The notes beneath the pieces were generated by a model, which saw nothing but the letters and a program-made list of their open reading frames with translations, did not search any database and had not been told where the DNA came from. Of a stretch of 53,312 nt of DNA, positions 7,839-15,561 are shown in pieces. How positions within the stretch are numbered: position 1 is the stretch's first letter; every line of letters begins with the position of its first letter. Origin of the DNA: Ruminococcaceae bacterium UBA3215 (GTDB lineage: Bacteria > Bacillota > Clostridia > Oscillospirales > Ruminococcaceae); NCBI GenBank assembly GCA_002363155.1, contig DEWH01000022.1:57825-111136 (forward strand), in the 5' to 3' direction. Both the position numbers and the translations under genes were made by a program.

Positions 7839-9935
7839 ATGATCCGAAACAGAGCAGCGGTCACCGGAGCAGTATTCTTCACAGCGTTTCTGCTTTCATC
7901 ATATACCGGCAGCCTTACGGCGTTTATCGCGGCATTTTGTTTTGGTGCGTCCGCGACAGTTATGTGCTTTATAAAGCGCATGACTGCCGCTTTTGTATTT
8001 ACCGCCGCATTTGCCGCGTTCCTTATTTACGGGATCTACTCGGTCATTTATATCGAGCCTGTCTCACGGCTTTTCGGCAGCACATACGATGTATCTGCGG
8101 ACATAGTATCCGCAGACATATCCGACAATGACACGCTGTATGTGACTGCGCGCTGCACCGCGGACGGGATCCCGCTGAGCATCTCGTTCTACAGCCCGGA
8201 CACGGGATTGGAGCCGGGCGATACCGCGGATATCACGGTAACGTTCTCCGAGCCTTATCTTTCCGCTTCCTACAACTCCGATTACAGCTATTCCCACGGC
8301 ATCTTCGTCCGCTCCTATGTGAGCGGCGCATACATTACCCGGAAAGGCTCCGGCATACCCTCGCTAATACCGCGGTACTCGTCGTATCTGCGCGAGAAAG
8401 TGCGTGAATATCTTACCGGCGATGCCTGCGGACTTATGCTTGCGATGTGCTTCGGAGACAGAAGCATGCTTAGCGCGGAGATGTCCGACGCGGTGATGCG
8501 GAGCGGTCTTTCGCACCTGGCGGCAGTCTCCGGAATGCACATATCCCTGATCGTTGTCACAGTCGTTTCGTTTGCCGGAAGCTTCTCGAAACGCTCCGGT
8601 CACATACTCCGCTTTGTTACGGCGTGCGTCCTGTGTGCAGTATTCATTTTGTTCTTCGACGCGAAACCCTCGGTATGCAGAAGCGCGATTATGCTTATCC
8701 TGCATTACGGTTCTTCGCTGTTCCGGCGCGGAAACGCAACACTCAATGCACTCGGCGCGGCAGTACTGGTGATATTGCTTGCAGAACCCTGCGCGTGCAG
8801 GGATCCGGGGCTTATGCTGTCCGCCTGCGGAACATTCGGAGCCGGAGTTATGGCTCCTCGCTGCTGCGAACGACTGAATGCCGTGGCCGGAAAGCTTCCG
8901 CGCCATGCCGAAAGCGCAATAGTCTGCGTATGTGCTTCGGTCTGTACCGTTCCACTGTCATCGCTGTTTTTCGGCGGTTTGTCACTTGTTTCGGTGTTCT
9001 CTTCTCTGCTGTTCTTCCCTTTCTTTACTGCAGCAATGGTACTCGCGCTGATGACCGCGGCGACGGGCGGTATAACAGCAGGCATACTCCTTCCGGCGGC
9101 AGGTCTTGTCTTAAAGGCGGGAGCTGTTATTATCCGCTTTTTCGCGGGGCTCCCATACAGCTACATCTCCGCGGACGAGACGGTGATGACTGTATTTCTT
9201 GCCGCTTCTGCGGTATTTGCCGGAATAGCCGTTCCGCTGTCATTAAAGGTCAGCAGGGGCTCGCGGCTCCGTGCGGCAGCCGCCGTGATATGCGTCTGTG
9301 CTCTTGCATCATCACTTACAGCGCGGAAAGCAATGCGCTCCGATATCACCGAGATCACGGTGTATTCCGACGGGAGCGATTTTCTTGTTACGGTGGCTGA
9401 CGAAGCGGGGATTTCCGCATTCGCTTCGGATATCAACAAGCGCCTTTCGTCACAGGCGTACAGCGCTCTTGCCGCTCACGGCAGGCAAAAGTTCTCGCTG
9501 CTCTGCCTTATAACGGAGAAAAAGCACTCCGCAGTTTATTCGGAAGCATTCGCGTCCATAAATGCTCTTGAGAAGCGGCTCCCGGACAACAGCGAGAGCG
9601 CTTATGACATATCGGGCAAGTACACCGCAGAAGTCTATGAGGACGCAGTCTGTCTTGACATCAACGGAGTCTCGGCAGTTCTGTGCGATATTTCAGCCGC
9701 TCCGATATACGGCGGGAACGATATCGCGGTATATTCGGGCTATAAGAGATCGGCAGAGTACGACATGAACGGGATCACAGTCCTCTGCGACAAGCGCTAT
9801 CCCGAACCCTCCGGCGCAGTCAACGCGTACTTCGACAAAACCGTGCTGCTTATAGACCGCTCCGGGCGGGTCTCTGCTACTCCTTCTGCTTCGCTGTGTC
9901 CTGCGGCGGCGAACGCGCCGCTGCGAATCCCGTAA
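7839..9935 (+). CDS. comEC: ComEC/Rec2-family DNA uptake channel
   Basis: Polytopic membrane protein of 698 residues. After N-terminal transmembrane segments and a DUF4131-like extracellular part (about 60-170) comes the competence core, with LMLAMCFGDRS (about 201) and SGLSHLAAVSGMHISL (about 226-241), the conserved channel signature. Multiple helices continue to about residue 490. Canonical ComEC imports single-stranded DNA during transformation. The C-terminal 200 residues, where many homologues carry a metallo-beta-lactamase nuclease domain, show no HxHxDH motif here. GGAGG precedes the ATG. ComM (24.1 kb) is the only other competence-associated gene seen. Confidence 0.85.
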   Translation: MIRNRAAVTGAVFFTAFLLSSYTGSLTAFIAAFCFGASATVMCFIKRMTAAFVFTAAFAAFLIYGIYSVIYIEPVSRLFGSTYDVSADIVSADISDNDTLYVTARCTADGIPLSISFYSPDTGLEPGDTADITVTFSEPYLSASYNSDYSYSHGIFVRSYVSGAYITRKGSGIPSLIPRYSSYLREKVREYLTGDACGLMLAMCFGDRSMLSAEMSDAVMRSGLSHLAAVSGMHISLIVVTVVSFAGSFSKRSGHILRFVTACVLCAVFILFFDAKPSVCRSAIMLILHYGSSLFRRGNATLNALGAAVLVILLAEPCACRDPGLMLSACGTFGAGVMAPRCCERLNAVAGKLPRHAESAIVCVCASVCTVPLSSLFFGGLSLVSVFSSLLFFPFFTAAMVLALMTAATGGITAGILLPAAGLVLKAGAVIIRFFAGLPYSYISADETVMTVFLAASAVFAGIAVPLSLKVSRGSRLRAAAAVICVCALASSLTARKAMRSDITEITVYSDGSDFLVTVADEAGISAFASDINKRLSSQAYSALAAHGRQKFSLLCLITEKKHSAVYSEAFASINALEKRLPDNSESAYDISGKYTAEVYEDAVCLDINGVSAVLCDISAAPIYGGNDIAVYSGYKRSAEYDMNGITVLCDKRYPEPSGAVNAYFDKTVLLIDRSGRVSATPSASLCPAAANAPLRIP

Positions 9936-9969
9936 CACGGAGATTTCAGACATTCAGCACATAAAAAAC

Positions 9970-10001
9970 AACCGCAGAATGCGGAATCACATTCTGCGGT
10001 T
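9970..10001. terminator. Bidirectional terminator between comEC and the converging small gene
   Basis: AACCGCAGAATG (9970-9981) pairs perfectly with CATTCTGCGGTT (9990-10001). A-rich sequence precedes it and T residues follow it, so it can work for both strands. Confidence 0.8.
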
Positions 10002-10095
10002 TCTGCTTGTCACAAATTTCCCGAAACTATATTGGTTCTGCCGTCACGCCGTCCGCGCAGGACACAGCGAAGTGGACGGCATAGCAGAGACTTTC

Positions 10096-10314
10096 TTACT
10101 TCTTGCCGAAAAGACCGCCGATAGCATCAGCTATGTTGGAAACTCCGAGCTTTGCCTTAACACCGGTGATAACGTTGTTGATAACGTCGTCGGGAAGGTC
10201 AACGCCGAGGATCTTCTCAACTGCGCCTACGGGGTTGGTCTTGAATTCCTCTGCGATAGAGGGATCATTCTGGATCTTGCCTACTACTTCGTCAATTTTT
10301 GCCTTGATGTCCAT
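10096..10314 (-). CDS. Small conserved helical protein, 72 aa, function unknown
   Basis: A 72-residue, charged, probably all-helical protein with a very strong Shine-Dalgarno (AAGGAG). The N-terminal half contains TNPVGAVEKILGVDLPDD (about residues 26-43). The tail ADAIGGLFGKK is an amphipathic, glycine-rich, cationic end. The NP...LGVDLPDD pattern recalls leader peptides of the nitrile-hydratase-like (NHLP) class, but no modification enzyme or exporter is adjacent, so I do not call it a natural-product precursor. It is the last gene of a three-gene minus-strand group behind two membrane/surface proteins. Confidence 0.6.
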   Translation of the reverse strand: MDIKAKIDEVVGKIQNDPSIAEEFKTNPVGAVEKILGVDLPDDVINNVITGVKAKLGVSNIADAIGGLFGKK

Positions 10315-10384
10315 TGTAATTTCTCCTTTGTTGTTAATATTTATGATACGCAGGTCGCGTCATATTACCGTGCGGTGCATGCTG

Positions 10385-10549
10385 TCATTTTTTCTTCGGT
10401 TTACCGTTCTTATTCTTCTTGTTTTTCATATTCTTTGAAACTATCGCAAACACGATGCAGCCCACAAGTATGACACCGGATATTATAAACAGCGGTATCG
10501 GAAGGCTTGTACCTGTCGCGGGATTCATTACAGCAGCGATCATTTCCAT
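10385..10549 (-). CDS. 54-aa single-pass membrane peptide with NPATG motif
   Basis: Tiny membrane protein: a short N terminus with NPATG at residues 9-13, a hydrophobic helix (about 18-38) and a tail with many lysines. That order (NPxTG, helix, positive tail) is the layout of a sortase cell-wall sorting signal with almost no protein in front of it. AAGGAG lies 8 bases before the ATG at 10549; the codons above it belong to the Shine-Dalgarno region. It is in the same direction as, and between, the Thr-rich surface protein and the 72-aa protein. No sortase gene is in the window, so anchoring is inference. Confidence 0.6.
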   Translation of the reverse strand: MEMIAAVMNPATGTSLPIPLFIISGVILVGCIVFAIVSKNMKNKKNKNGKPKKK

Positions 10550-10601
10550 AGCCTTGTCTCCTTTCAAGTATCAGTATTCCCGGAAAAGCCGGCGTTATTT
10601 C

Positions 10602-11609
10602 TTATTTCTTTTTCTTTGTGAGTATCATTACCAGCACTACTATTACCGCAATGATGACAACGCCCGCAACAATACCCACGATAAGGAGCGAGGAGTCGCG
10701 CGAGCCGAAATCCGCGTCAGCCGCAGCTGCAGCCTGCGCAACCGAGGTGGTGTATGCGGGTGCTTCGGTGGCAGCGGGAGCTTCGGTCTGTGCAGCGCTC
10801 TCTTCCGATGTTACGGCAGCTGTGGTGGTAGTTGCCGCCGCTGTTGTAGTGGTTGCGGAAGTCGTTGTTTCCTCGGCTGTGGTGGTCTCTTCCGTAGTTG
10901 TCTCTTCGGTTGTAGTTTCAGCCTCGGTGGTCGTAGTCGTTTCTTCCGTTGTAGTCTCGGTGGTTGTTTCTGCCGTAGTTTCAACAGTGGTTTCCGCAGT
11001 TGTCACCGAAGCGGGAAGTGTGCCGAATGTCATATTTCCCTTGCTGTCTGTACGGAATGCAACAGAACCGTCCGGTCCGTAAACTATAAGCTCATCAACC
11101 GCAAGACGGTATGCTTCGGAGAAGTTGCCCCAGTCTTTGAGCGAGATCGTCGCATCGCTTGCGGTAGGAGAAACCTTAAGTCCGGTAAGATCGCCGGTGA
11201 AAAGATATGACGTGTCACCAAGCTTCTTGATCGCTGCCGTATCTCTTCCGCCTGCATTTTCTTTAAGACCGCTGAATCCGAACTGCTGCCAGAAGCCGTT
11301 GCTTACATTCTCGCCTTCGATAGCTGCACCAAGTCCGATAAATCCGGTAAAATCACCTACACCGTTCTCCATATCTGCCCTGTACGCAGCCGCATCTCCC
11401 TTGAGAGATATGTACATTTCGATCTTCGAGATGTCGGTGATATAATCCTTATCTGCGCCGGTAAGTCTTATCATCCATGCACCCGAATCGGATTCAAGGT
11501 ACGATGATGCACCGGATACCTCTTCCAGATAAGCGGAAGCAGGTACAGCGAGCATCGTGAGTGCGGTAAGCAATGAAATCGCTATGCCGATTATCCTGTT
11601 CTTTCTCAT
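10602..11609 (-). CDS. Secreted surface protein with Thr/Glu-rich stalk and C-terminal membrane anchor
   Basis: A 335-residue surface protein. It has a signal peptide (residues 1-26, cleaved after VPASA), a globular beta-rich domain (about 27-200) with a jelly-roll-like ligand-binding flavour, a low-complexity stalk (about 207-290) made of TTTE/ETTT repeats and then Ala/Thr, and a final transmembrane helix (about 308-331) ending KKKK. This is the layout of a cell-surface adhesin or glycan-binding protein held out from the wall by an O-glycosylatable stalk. I choose 11609 because GGAGG precedes that ATG. Binding to carbohydrate is only an inference. It is the first gene of the three-gene group. 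Confidence 0.75.
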   Translation of the reverse strand: MRKNRIIGIAISLLTALTMLAVPASAYLEEVSGASSYLESDSGAWMIRLTGADKDYITDISKIEMYISLKGDAAAYRADMENGVGDFTGFIGLGAAIEGENVSNGFWQQFGFSGLKENAGGRDTAAIKKLGDTSYLFTGDLTGLKVSPTASDATISLKDWGNFSEAYRLAVDELIVYGPDGSVAFRTDSKGNMTFGTLPASVTTAETTVETTAETTTETTTEETTTTTEAETTTEETTTEETTTAEETTTSATTTTAAATTTTAAVTSEESAAQTEAPAATEAPAYTTSVAQAAAAADADFGSRDSSLLIVGIVAGVVIIAVIVVLVMILTKKKK

Positions 11610-11806
11610 TTTGTCCTCCATTTTTCTCATAACTGTAACTTAAATAAAATAGACCGCACAGAAAGCCTGCACGGTACTTTACGGCTTAAACCGCATCCGG
11701 CTGTTTGTGATGCGGGATCCTCTGTATGGATCCTTTTTGCCTGTTTTATAAAACTGTTCCTCTGTACAGTGAGGAATGATCCTGCCCTGGCTTTATGCCC
11801 GAGATG

Positions 11807-12017
11807 GGATTCGGAGCGGCGCGTTCGCACAAAAAGATCAAGTCTGACGAAACTCACAAGATACGGGCAGAGACTTTCTCCATTGTACAGAATAACCGCG
11901 GATTCGGAGCGGGGCGTTCGCACAAAAGGATCAAGTCTGACGAAACTCACATGATACGGGCAGAGACTTTCTCCATTGTACAGAATAACCGCGGATTCGG
12001 GGCGGGGCGTTCCCCGC
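11807..12017. repeat. 93-bp tandem repeat beside tRNA-Ser
   Basis: GGATTCGG recurs at 11807, 11900 and 11993, exactly 93 bases apart. The first two units are nearly identical over their whole length and the third is cut off at the hairpin CGGGGCGTTCCCCGC, two bases before the tRNA. An older, more diverged piece may lie before 11807. Confidence 0.8.
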
Positions 12018-12018
12018 C

Positions 12019-12107
12019 TGGCGGAAGCGGTGGGATTCGAACCCACGAGCCCGTGAGGACTACCTGATTTCGAGTCAGGCCCGTTATGACCACTTCGATA
12101 CGCTTCC
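12019..12107 (-). tRNA. tRNA-Ser(CGA)
   Basis: An 89-nt class II tRNA on the minus strand. Acceptor GGAAGCG pairs with CGCTTCC, the anticodon loop CTCGAAA gives anticodon CGA, a long variable arm follows, the T arm is GGTTCGAATCC, and CCA is encoded. It decodes UCG serine codons. Confidence 0.95.
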
Positions 12108-12248
12108 ATAAAATATTACCTGTATATTATACAGCATCAAATTTGATTTGTCAACAACATTTTGCAAAATTTGTGCTCTATGCCCTGTTTTTTCGGATAT
12201 CGTCAGCTTATTTCACCGCCTTTGTACAATGTTTTTTGCCGATTTCAG

Positions 12249-12277
12249 TTGACTTGACCGCCTTGGAATGATATAAT
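12249..12277 (+). promoter_or_regulatory. hisS promoter
   Basis: TTGACT (12249-12254), a 17-base spacer and a perfect TATAAT (12272-12277), about 48 bases before the start codon. The 5' leader is short and no T-box element is visible. Confidence 0.75.
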
Positions 12278-12324
12278 AGTATGACAGTAAAGAGTACAGC
12301 AACAATCAGAAAGGACGAAAAACA

Positions 12325-13551
12325 TTGAACATAAAACCACAGAAGGGAATGCAGGAATACCTGCCCGAAGCCGCAGCGCAGAGAGACAGGCTCATGTCCC
12401 TTATCCTCGACACATACACAAAATGCGGTTTTACCCGCATATACACTCCGGCAGTCGAAAGCGCGGAGAACCTTGACAAGAGCGACGGCGGCGATAATCT
12501 CAATCTCATCTTCAAGATACTCAAGCGCGGCGATAAGCTTGCTGCCGCACTCGAAAAGACCCCCGTTGACGAGAAGGAGCTGTGCGATCTCGGACTGCGC
12601 TATGATCTTACACTGCCCCTTTCAAGATACTACGCAAACAACCGGAACTCCCTCCCCAATCCGTTCAAGTGCATTCAGATAGACAAGGTGTACCGCGCCG
12701 AACGCCCCCAAAGAGGAAGACTGCGCGAGTTCGTACAGTGCGATATCGACATACTCGGCTCGGATTCTATCTGCTCGGAGATCGAGCTTATCTCGGTGAC
12801 TGCAAAGGCGCTGGGAAGAATAGGTATAGGCGCATTCACAGTGCGCGTGAATGACCGCCGGATACTGCGCGATTCGCTGAAAACAATGGGATTCCCGGAG
12901 GACTCGCTTGACACGGTCTCGGTAACATTTGACAAGCTGGATAAGATCGGTGTTGACGGCGTATCCGAGGAGCTGCGCGAAAAGGAGATGCCGGAAAGCG
13001 CGATAGCCGCGCTGCGTTCACTGCTCGAAAAGGGCAGCATCACTCTTGACGCAATGTCGGAGTACTGCTCGGACGAAGCGAAGGAGATAATCGGCTCGCT
13101 CAGAACTATCATCGAGACAGCGAACAAGCTTTCCGACGATTATAACGTGATCTATGACCCGTCGCTTGTACGCGGACAGGGCTACTATACAGGAACGGTG
13201 TTTGAAGTAGCAAGCGAGAAGTTCGGCGGAACTGTCGCAGGCGGAGGACGCTACGACGGACTTATCGGGCGATTCACCGGCGAGAATATCCCGGCTGTCG
13301 GCTTCTCTATCGGATTTGAGCGCATCTTCTCGATCGTTACCGAAAACAACATCGCCCTTGCCGGCTCCCGTCCCAAGACTGCGATACTGTACAAATCCGA
13401 GGATATCCTCGAAGCGATAGCAAAATCCGCCGAGCTCGAAGAGACGAGCGATGTTACGCTTATCCTCGTTCCGAACCCGAAAAAGGCTGACAAGGTCTAT
13501 TCCCGCGCTAAAAACGGCGGCTTCTCCGAGATAATCAAGCTCGGACTATGA
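12325..13551 (+). CDS. hisS: Histidyl-tRNA synthetase, eukaryote/archaea-like type
   Basis: Class II aminoacyl-tRNA synthetase of 408 residues that charges tRNA-His. Motif 2 reads KVYRAERPQRGRLREFVQCD (about 119-138), the histidine loops read LVRGQGYYTGTVFEV (about 278-292) and AGGGRYDGL, and motif 3 is VGFSIGFERI. Instead of the usual bacterial RPEGTA segment it has LRYDLTLPLSRYYA (about 91-104), as in archaeal and eukaryotic enzymes. A short anticodon-binding domain follows. The start is TTG at 12325, with AAAGGA ahead. A HisZ-type regulatory paralogue is the alternative, but no his operon is present. Confidence 0.8.
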   Translation: MNIKPQKGMQEYLPEAAAQRDRLMSLILDTYTKCGFTRIYTPAVESAENLDKSDGGDNLNLIFKILKRGDKLAAALEKTPVDEKELCDLGLRYDLTLPLSRYYANNRNSLPNPFKCIQIDKVYRAERPQRGRLREFVQCDIDILGSDSICSEIELISVTAKALGRIGIGAFTVRVNDRRILRDSLKTMGFPEDSLDTVSVTFDKLDKIGVDGVSEELREKEMPESAIAALRSLLEKGSITLDAMSEYCSDEAKEIIGSLRTIIETANKLSDDYNVIYDPSLVRGQGYYTGTVFEVASEKFGGTVAGGGRYDGLIGRFTGENIPAVGFSIGFERIFSIVTENNIALAGSRPKTAILYKSEDILEAIAKSAELEETSDVTLILVPNPKKADKVYSRAKNGGFSEIIKLGL

Positions 13552-13555
13552 CAAA

Positions 13556-13620
13556 TTCACAATGCACAATGCACAATGCACAATTGTGGAGCGCGCTCTG
13601 CGCGCATATCTGAATCGTGA
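13556..13620. repeat. Short-tandem plus GC-hairpin element, solo copy A
   Basis: Three CACAATG units run into CACAATTGTGG, then a GC hairpin (GCGCG...CGCGC) and CTGAATCGTGAC. The same order occurs in both halves of the element at 20788-21030 and, inverted, at 22083-22160. It lies just after the hisS stop. Confidence 0.65.
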
Positions 13621-13705
13621 CGAAATTACTTGGTTTTGTCTACGGTTAGTATAAAAGAGCCTGTGAAAGTGTTCCGGCACAATTAACCGATCCGTTCACA
13701 TACAA

Positions 13706-13742
13706 AAAAGCCTGTTAAACCCGACACGTTCAACAGGCTTTT
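13706..13742. terminator. Strong intrinsic terminator downstream of hisS
   Basis: AAAAGCCTGTT (13706-13716) pairs perfectly over 11 bp with AACAGGCTTTT (13732-13742). The A-run before and T-run after suit both directions, so it may serve hisS. Confidence 0.75.
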
Positions 13743-13787
13743 ATTCTGTTCTGACCACCCTCTCATTTAACTGCGGAGCGATCAAAG

Positions 13788-13895
13788 TTTTTAGGGAAGG
13801 GGGTTCGGGGGAATGACCCTTTTTTCAAAAAGGGTCTGCCCCCGATCTCGAGCGTAAGCGACCTTCTCGAGCGCCGTGCGCGACCGGTCTCGAAC
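13788..13895. repeat. G-rich dispersed repeat region after the GH26 gene
   Basis: A run of GGGAAGGGGG and GTTCGGGGG is followed by the inverted repeat GACCC-ttttttcaaaaa-GGGTC and further GC-rich sequence up to the GH26 stop. It resembles the dispersed gene-end repeats at 18.9, 26.8, 27.1 and 53.0 kb but is more diverged. No gene is seen here. Confidence 0.5.
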
Positions 13896-13902
13896 GCAGT
13901 CA

Positions 13903-15561
13903 TCAATATCTTGAAAAATCCGGGAGCTCATCAAGGGTTATGAAAAGCTCGTTGTTGTATGCGCGGTCAAGTGCGTCGGCGCTGCTGTGGGTGTAGTCTA
14001 TGCCGCCGTTCTCATTGATGATGTAGTCGCCTTTCCAGAGCGCAAACCATAGCCAGTATGCGTTGTCACGGGCGATAAGATCGGGATCCGGAACGCGTCC
14101 GCACTCTGTAAGCGCAGTTCCCCTGCTCTTTATGGTATAGCCGACCGCGTCCATCATGCGCGAGTTGCCGGAGATGTCGTAATTCGTGTATATATCCATT
14201 CCTACGATATCAACCCGGTCATCGCCCGGATAATAGTCATAGCTCTCGCCGTCCCATACCCAAAGTATGTTCGACAGATCGTGATACTCGGTAAGGCGGC
14301 GGAAAATAAAATCGTACAGCCAGAGATAGCTGTCCTTGTCCGCTCCCCACCAATACCAGCCGTTGCCCGCTTCCGGAAGCGGTCGGAAAAGCACGGGAAC
14401 GCCCGACGCTTCAAGTATTTTAAGCTTCTGCGCAACAGCGTCTATATCGTTTATCACCGCCATGCACTCACGGCTTATCCTTCCCGTCTGGAGATAAGCT
14501 TCCAGCGACGCGGGACTCAGAACCGCAACATCGTTATCCTTGCTGTTCACAGCCTTGGTTATATCAAAATCGGTAAGCTCCCTGAAGCATGATGAATTCT
14601 GCTCCTGCGGCGACTGCCAGTACCAGCTGTAACTTACAAGCCCGCCGCCGAGCCACCAGTTCAGCGCCGTGTTTATCTCATTCTCGTCGTTCTTGTCGTA
14701 ACCGTCGTAATACTGGGTGAAAATGCCGAGATCGGCACAGCGGACAGCGCTGTAACGCCCGGTGGACATATACACCGCGTTTATCTCGGTATTCGTGCCG
14801 GACGACACAAACTGACCGGTTATGACACGATTCCCGTAAACGTCCGCGAGATAGCGCTTCACTGTCTTGGTGCTGTCCGAGGCGTTCGGATTCACGCAGG
14901 CGTTGGATATCTCGTAAGCAAGCTTCTGCACGGTGTTTCCGTTCTTCACGGTTATCTCGTCAAGATAGGCGGTACCCATTATCACCTGCAGTGTGATATC
15001 GTTCTCGCCCTTTCCGAGATATACACCTTTAAGCGTGTAAGGCTCGAACTCGTTCCCCTCGCCGGCATATACCGCACCGCAGACCGTTCCGTCAAGCGTC
15101 ATATACTCGCCGTCACGGCTCTGGACTTCCTTGCTTCCGCCGGTCATGACCGCAACTTTGGTGTTGTTGCTGCAAAGACGGACGGTTATGTCGTAATACT
15201 GGGAACTCGGCACGGTGACTTTTACCGTCGTGTACTCCTTGTCGGCAAGACAGATGAAGCCGGTGCCGTTGAAGCCGGTAAGACCGCTGGTATAAGTCTG
15301 GGAATCGCCGCTGAATTCGAGCTGAACGGTCTCCTCATACTCCTCCGGCGAGATTATGTACGATGTCGGTGAGTATTTGTCCGACGCGCGGTTTTCCGGC
15401 AGGATCGACGTTTCCTGCATCATATCCTTGTCCGCGTCCGGATCAGGCTCTGCCTCGGTGTACTGGGGCGGCACAGTCACCTGTGAATAGTCGATCTGTT
15501 TCGTACAGCCGGAAAACAGCATGAGCACCGCTGCGGAGAGCGCAAATGTCCTCTTCTTCAT
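13903..15561 (-). CDS. GH26 beta-mannanase lipoprotein with N-terminal CBM35-like domain
   Basis: Secreted glycoside hydrolase of 552 residues. A lipoprotein signal peptide (1-19, lipobox LFSGC) predicts membrane anchoring. A beta-sandwich domain like CBM35/CBM6 spans about 50-215. The GH26 barrel follows, with the acid/base Glu in FRPLPEAGNGWYWWG (about 393-407) and the nucleophile Glu in ALTECGRV (about 489). GH26 members mostly cut beta-1,4-mannan; the usual His before the acid/base Glu is Pro here, which may affect activity or specificity. It starts immediately after the stop of the ftsA-like gene and is the last gene of that operon, an unusual place for a glycan enzyme. Confidence 0.85.
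   Translation of the reverse strand: MKKRTFALSAAVLMLFSGCTKQIDYSQVTVPPQYTEAEPDPDADKDMMQETSILPENRASDKYSPTSYIISPEEYEETVQLEFSGDSQTYTSGLTGFNGTGFICLADKEYTTVKVTVPSSQYYDITVRLCSNNTKVAVMTGGSKEVQSRDGEYMTLDGTVCGAVYAGEGNEFEPYTLKGVYLGKGENDITLQVIMGTAYLDEITVKNGNTVQKLAYEISNACVNPNASDSTKTVKRYLADVYGNRVITGQFVSSGTNTEINAVYMSTGRYSAVRCADLGIFTQYYDGYDKNDENEINTALNWWLGGGLVSYSWYWQSPQEQNSSCFRELTDFDITKAVNSKDNDVAVLSPASLEAYLQTGRISRECMAVINDIDAVAQKLKILEASGVPVLFRPLPEAGNGWYWWGADKDSYLWLYDFIFRRLTEYHDLSNILWVWDGESYDYYPGDDRVDIVGMDIYTNYDISGNSRMMDAVGYTIKSRGTALTECGRVPDPDLIARDNAYWLWFALWKGDYIINENGGIDYTHSSADALDRAYNNELFITLDELPDFSRY

Noticed and set aside
10618..11082. Plus-strand Val/Ser-rich open frame opposite the Thr-rich surface protein
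   Set aside because: It is the reverse of the ACN/GAN codon stalk (TTTE repeats); it has no ribosome site and no natural composition.
10096..11609. The three small surface/membrane genes as a ribosomal-peptide natural product cluster
   Set aside because: No modifying enzyme, peptidase or dedicated exporter is adjacent; only a weak leader-like motif is present.
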